64,000 bases of DNA, from assembly GCA_023512135.1 (NCBI GenBank), contig JAIMAG010000008.1, positions 1 to 64,000 of the forward strand, read 5' to 3'. The notes below the pieces were generated by a model, which worked only from the letters and a program-made list of their open reading frames with translations, made no database searches and was not told the origin of the DNA. Numbering within the stretch: position 1 is the stretch's first letter; the number at the start of each line of letters is the position of its first letter. A program made the position numbers and the translations under genes. This stretch comes from Terriglobia bacterium (GTDB taxonomy: Bacteria; Acidobacteriota; Terriglobia; Acidiferrales; UBA7541). Of this stretch, positions 62,380 to 64,000 are shown piece by piece.

Positions 62380-62465
62380 AGCCCGCTCTCAGTGGCTGAA
62401 CCTTTCCTCGACACTGCCGGGCGGGCTCGGTGGTGCCGGCCGCAGGATCTTTCCTCGCGCGGGTT

Positions 62466-63482
62466 TCAATCGTTCAGGGTCGGTTCCAGCACGGCGATGG
62501 CGAAGTGCGCCAGTTGTGCGGCACCTTCGTCCAACTGCAGCCATCGCACCGTGCAGTTCCGTTTCAGGTAGTCGCCGAGTTTCGATTCCGTGATGCCGAG
62601 TTGTTCGGCCATCCGCGTGCGCACGTCTTTGCCGCGGCGCGCCTGCCGTGCGCTGCGTCCGCTGCGCAACCAGTATTCGATGCCTGCGCGCAGGCTGTCA
62701 CAGGCTTCCACGTAGTAGTGAGTGGCCTGGTCGGCGTCGGAGATCAGCAGCACGCCGGGCCCGACGGGTGCTTGGTCGGCTGTCTCCAGCGTGAGCGGCA
62801 TCGCCGCGCCGGCCAGAAACTGCCGCAGCTTCGATTCGAGCCGGGCCAGCCGGGAAGCCAGTGCCGGCTCGCCCGTGCGTGCCTGATAGCGCCGTTCCAG
62901 TTTTGACCCAGCCGGTTCCCCGGCCGCAGCCGGTGGAAACATCGGACGCGGGTGAGCGGTCGCCGTCAGCGTTGTGGCTGGAGCCGGTTCACCGGTCGCT
63001 GCTCCGCGCGCGGCTTCGCGTTTTTTGCGATGCCTTCGTCCGCCGCGCCGGCCCCGTCGACGTTTCTTCCGTGCAGGCGCTTCGGAAGGTTCTGCTTCTC
63101 TCGTTTCCAGCGAGGGCAACTCCTCTGCGGGCGCGGTTTCGGCAGCTCCCGCAACGGGTTGCGCGGCGGTTCCGTGGACCGCTTCTTCTGCTGCCTCCAA
63201 GGCGAACGCCCGGCCGGTCTCGACTCCAGTTCCGTTGCCTGCCAGCCGTTCCAGTGCCGCTTGTGCCTTTTGTTTCCAGTCCGAGCGCCGGAACCGTTCG
63301 GCGGCGATGGCGTACCATCGCGCTGCCTCGTCGCGGTCGCCGGCCGCTTCTTTCAGAGCGCCCAGCTCGTAGGCCACCATCGCATCGTGAAATTTTTCGT
63401 ACAGCGAAGTGAGCTGTCCGAGCGGGTCTTTGCCCGCTTTGGCTCGGCGAATCCGCGCTTGAATCTGTCGCCAGTCTGCCAT
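62466..63482 (-). CDS. Hypothetical protein with TPR-like start and Arg/Lys-rich linker
   Basis: 338 residues from the ATG at 63482. Residues 1-80 are helical and TPR-like (LYEKFHDAMVAYELGALKEA, EAARWYAIAAERFRRSDWK). A low-complexity Ala/Glu/Pro part follows, with a very basic stretch (ARKKRRRGRRGGRRHRKKRE, about 138-157). The C-terminal 150 residues are folded-looking, with VLLISDADQATHYYVEACD and a possible helix-turn-helix (TRMAEQLGITESKLGDYLKR). No family is recognised. The basic tract suggests nucleic acid or ribosome contact (inference). Confidence 0.75.
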   Translation of the reverse strand: MADWRQIQARIRRAKAGKDPLGQLTSLYEKFHDAMVAYELGALKEAAGDRDEAARWYAIAAERFRRSDWKQKAQAALERLAGNGTGVETGRAFALEAAEEAVHGTAAQPVAGAAETAPAEELPSLETREAEPSEAPARKKRRRGRRGGRRHRKKREAARGAATGEPAPATTLTATAHPRPMFPPAAAGEPAGSKLERRYQARTGEPALASRLARLESKLRQFLAGAAMPLTLETADQAPVGPGVLLISDADQATHYYVEACDSLRAGIEYWLRSGRSARQARRGKDVRTRMAEQLGITESKLGDYLKRNCTVRWLQLDEGAAQLAHFAIAVLEPTLND

Positions 63483-63550
63483 CTGTATGCATTCTAGCAG
63501 CCCATTTCGCCCGCGGCCAGTTTCCTGCCGTTCTCTGTTTGCGCACGCGA

Positions 63551-63556
63551 TAGAAT
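63551..63556 (+). promoter_or_regulatory. -10 box (TAGAAT) of queG
   Basis: TAGAAT ends six bases before the ATG at 63563, so the transcript would start at or next to the start codon. This points to a leaderless mRNA. Confidence 0.5.
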
Positions 63557-63562
63557 CGTGCC

Positions 63563-64000
63563 ATGGACACGGCAGAGCAGACTGCTTGGATTGTCTGTCG
63601 GGCACGCGCGCTCGGCTTCGACCTTTGCGGAGTGTGTAGCGTCGAAACCTATCGTGCCGAGGCGGCAGCGCTGGAGCAATGGCTCGCCCGCGGCTTTGCC
63701 GGCCAGATGCATTACCTGCAGGACCCGCGCCGGCGCGACCCCGAACGCGTCCTGCCGGGCGCGCGCAGCATCATCGTCTGTGCGCTGAACTACAACACCG
63801 ATCGCCCGTATTCGACGGAAGTGCTGCCGGAAGAAGAAGTCCCGCGCGGCTGGATTTCCCGCTACGCCTGGGGCGAAGATTACCACCACGTGCTCGGCCG
63901 GCGCCTGCAAGCCTTACTCGAATCCATGCAGGCCCATCTGCCCGTGCCGTTTGCGGCCCGCTGGTATGTGGATACCGGCCCCATCGTGGAACGAATCGCT
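63563..64000 (+). CDS. queG: Epoxyqueuosine reductase QueG, N-terminal part
   Basis: 146 residues are visible before the window ends. Family features: ARALGFDLCGVCSVE, WLARGFAGQMHYL, PGARSIIVCALNY, ISRYAWGEDYHHVL and WYVDTGPIVER, which line the cobalamin site. QueG reduces epoxyqueuosine to queuosine in tRNA, using cobalamin and two [4Fe-4S] clusters; the cluster-binding cysteines are beyond the right edge. The start codon lies six bases after a -10 box. Confidence 0.93.
   Translation, partial: MDTAEQTAWIVCRARALGFDLCGVCSVETYRAEAAALEQWLARGFAGQMHYLQDPRRRDPERVLPGARSIIVCALNYNTDRPYSTEVLPEEEVPRGWISRYAWGEDYHHVLGRRLQALLESMQAHLPVPFAARWYVDTGPIVERIA

Noticed and set aside
1-64000. CRISPR array
   Set aside because: No regularly spaced direct repeats were seen anywhere; the only repeats are coding (propeller, TPR, Asp-box, inserted module).

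Overview
The window is a contiguous, GC-rich chromosome segment of a Gram-negative (diderm) bacterium, most likely an Acidobacteriota member. The basis is the BamA/Skp-type outer membrane assembly genes, the hopanoid-type glycosyltransferase, the secretin and TolC genes, and the remains of a permease resembling the acidobacterial duplicated orphan permease (ADOP) family. The phylum call is inference; no 16S or marker search was possible.

Layout. 1-8.5 kb: end of a ClpC-type AAA+ chaperone, BamA, a 1229-residue beta-propeller lipoprotein and an OmpH/Skp chaperone. 8.5-10.9 kb: a decayed patch with no intact gene, holding a frameshifted ADOP-like permease pseudogene, palindromes and a broken zinc-ribbon trace. 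10.9-17.3 kb: the translation/transcription operon rimP-nusA-infB-ylxP-rbfA-truB, preceded by a promoter and a terminator-like leader hairpin. 17.3-24.7 kb: orphan secretin (minus), DUF971 protein, MscL, thioredoxin reductase, proline dehydrogenase, UPF0173 hydrolase, 7Fe-type ferredoxin and an Rrf2 regulator. 24.8-34.8 kb: type III polyketide synthase coupled to a CuA-like cupredoxin, DUF309, PgpA, GalE, an M50 protease with CBS domains, an NtrY-like kinase with a degenerate N-box, a phosphodiesterase lipoprotein and small proteins.

34.8-48.1 kb is signalling-rich. A minus-strand operon encodes a sigma54 response regulator, a histidine kinase and a lipoprotein. Facing it are an OmpA/PKD outer membrane protein and an Asp-box repeat protein. 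Then comes a plus-strand island: a sigma54 response regulator behind a good GG-N10-GC promoter, a 36-residue membrane peptide, an 881-residue hybrid kinase, and a coupled protein with a receiver-like domain plus a DHp histidine domain but no ATPase domain. This island is the best candidate for an undescribed system in the window.

48.1-57.5 kb: a NatA/NatB1/NatB2 ABC exporter, YjbQ, a 48-residue zinc-ribbon protein, a pseudo-receiver coupled to an MFS transporter, an efflux adaptor with a TPR protein, and a glycosyltransferase. 57.6-64 kb: a MacB-type permease, TolC-family protein, two half-size DMT/SMR proteins, an HpnI-like glycosyltransferase, tRNA-Gln(CTG), a basic-linker hypothetical protein and the start of queG. 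Several genes share an extended -10 motif close to TGCTANAAT, in some cases only 6-9 bases before the start codon, which suggests leaderless transcripts.
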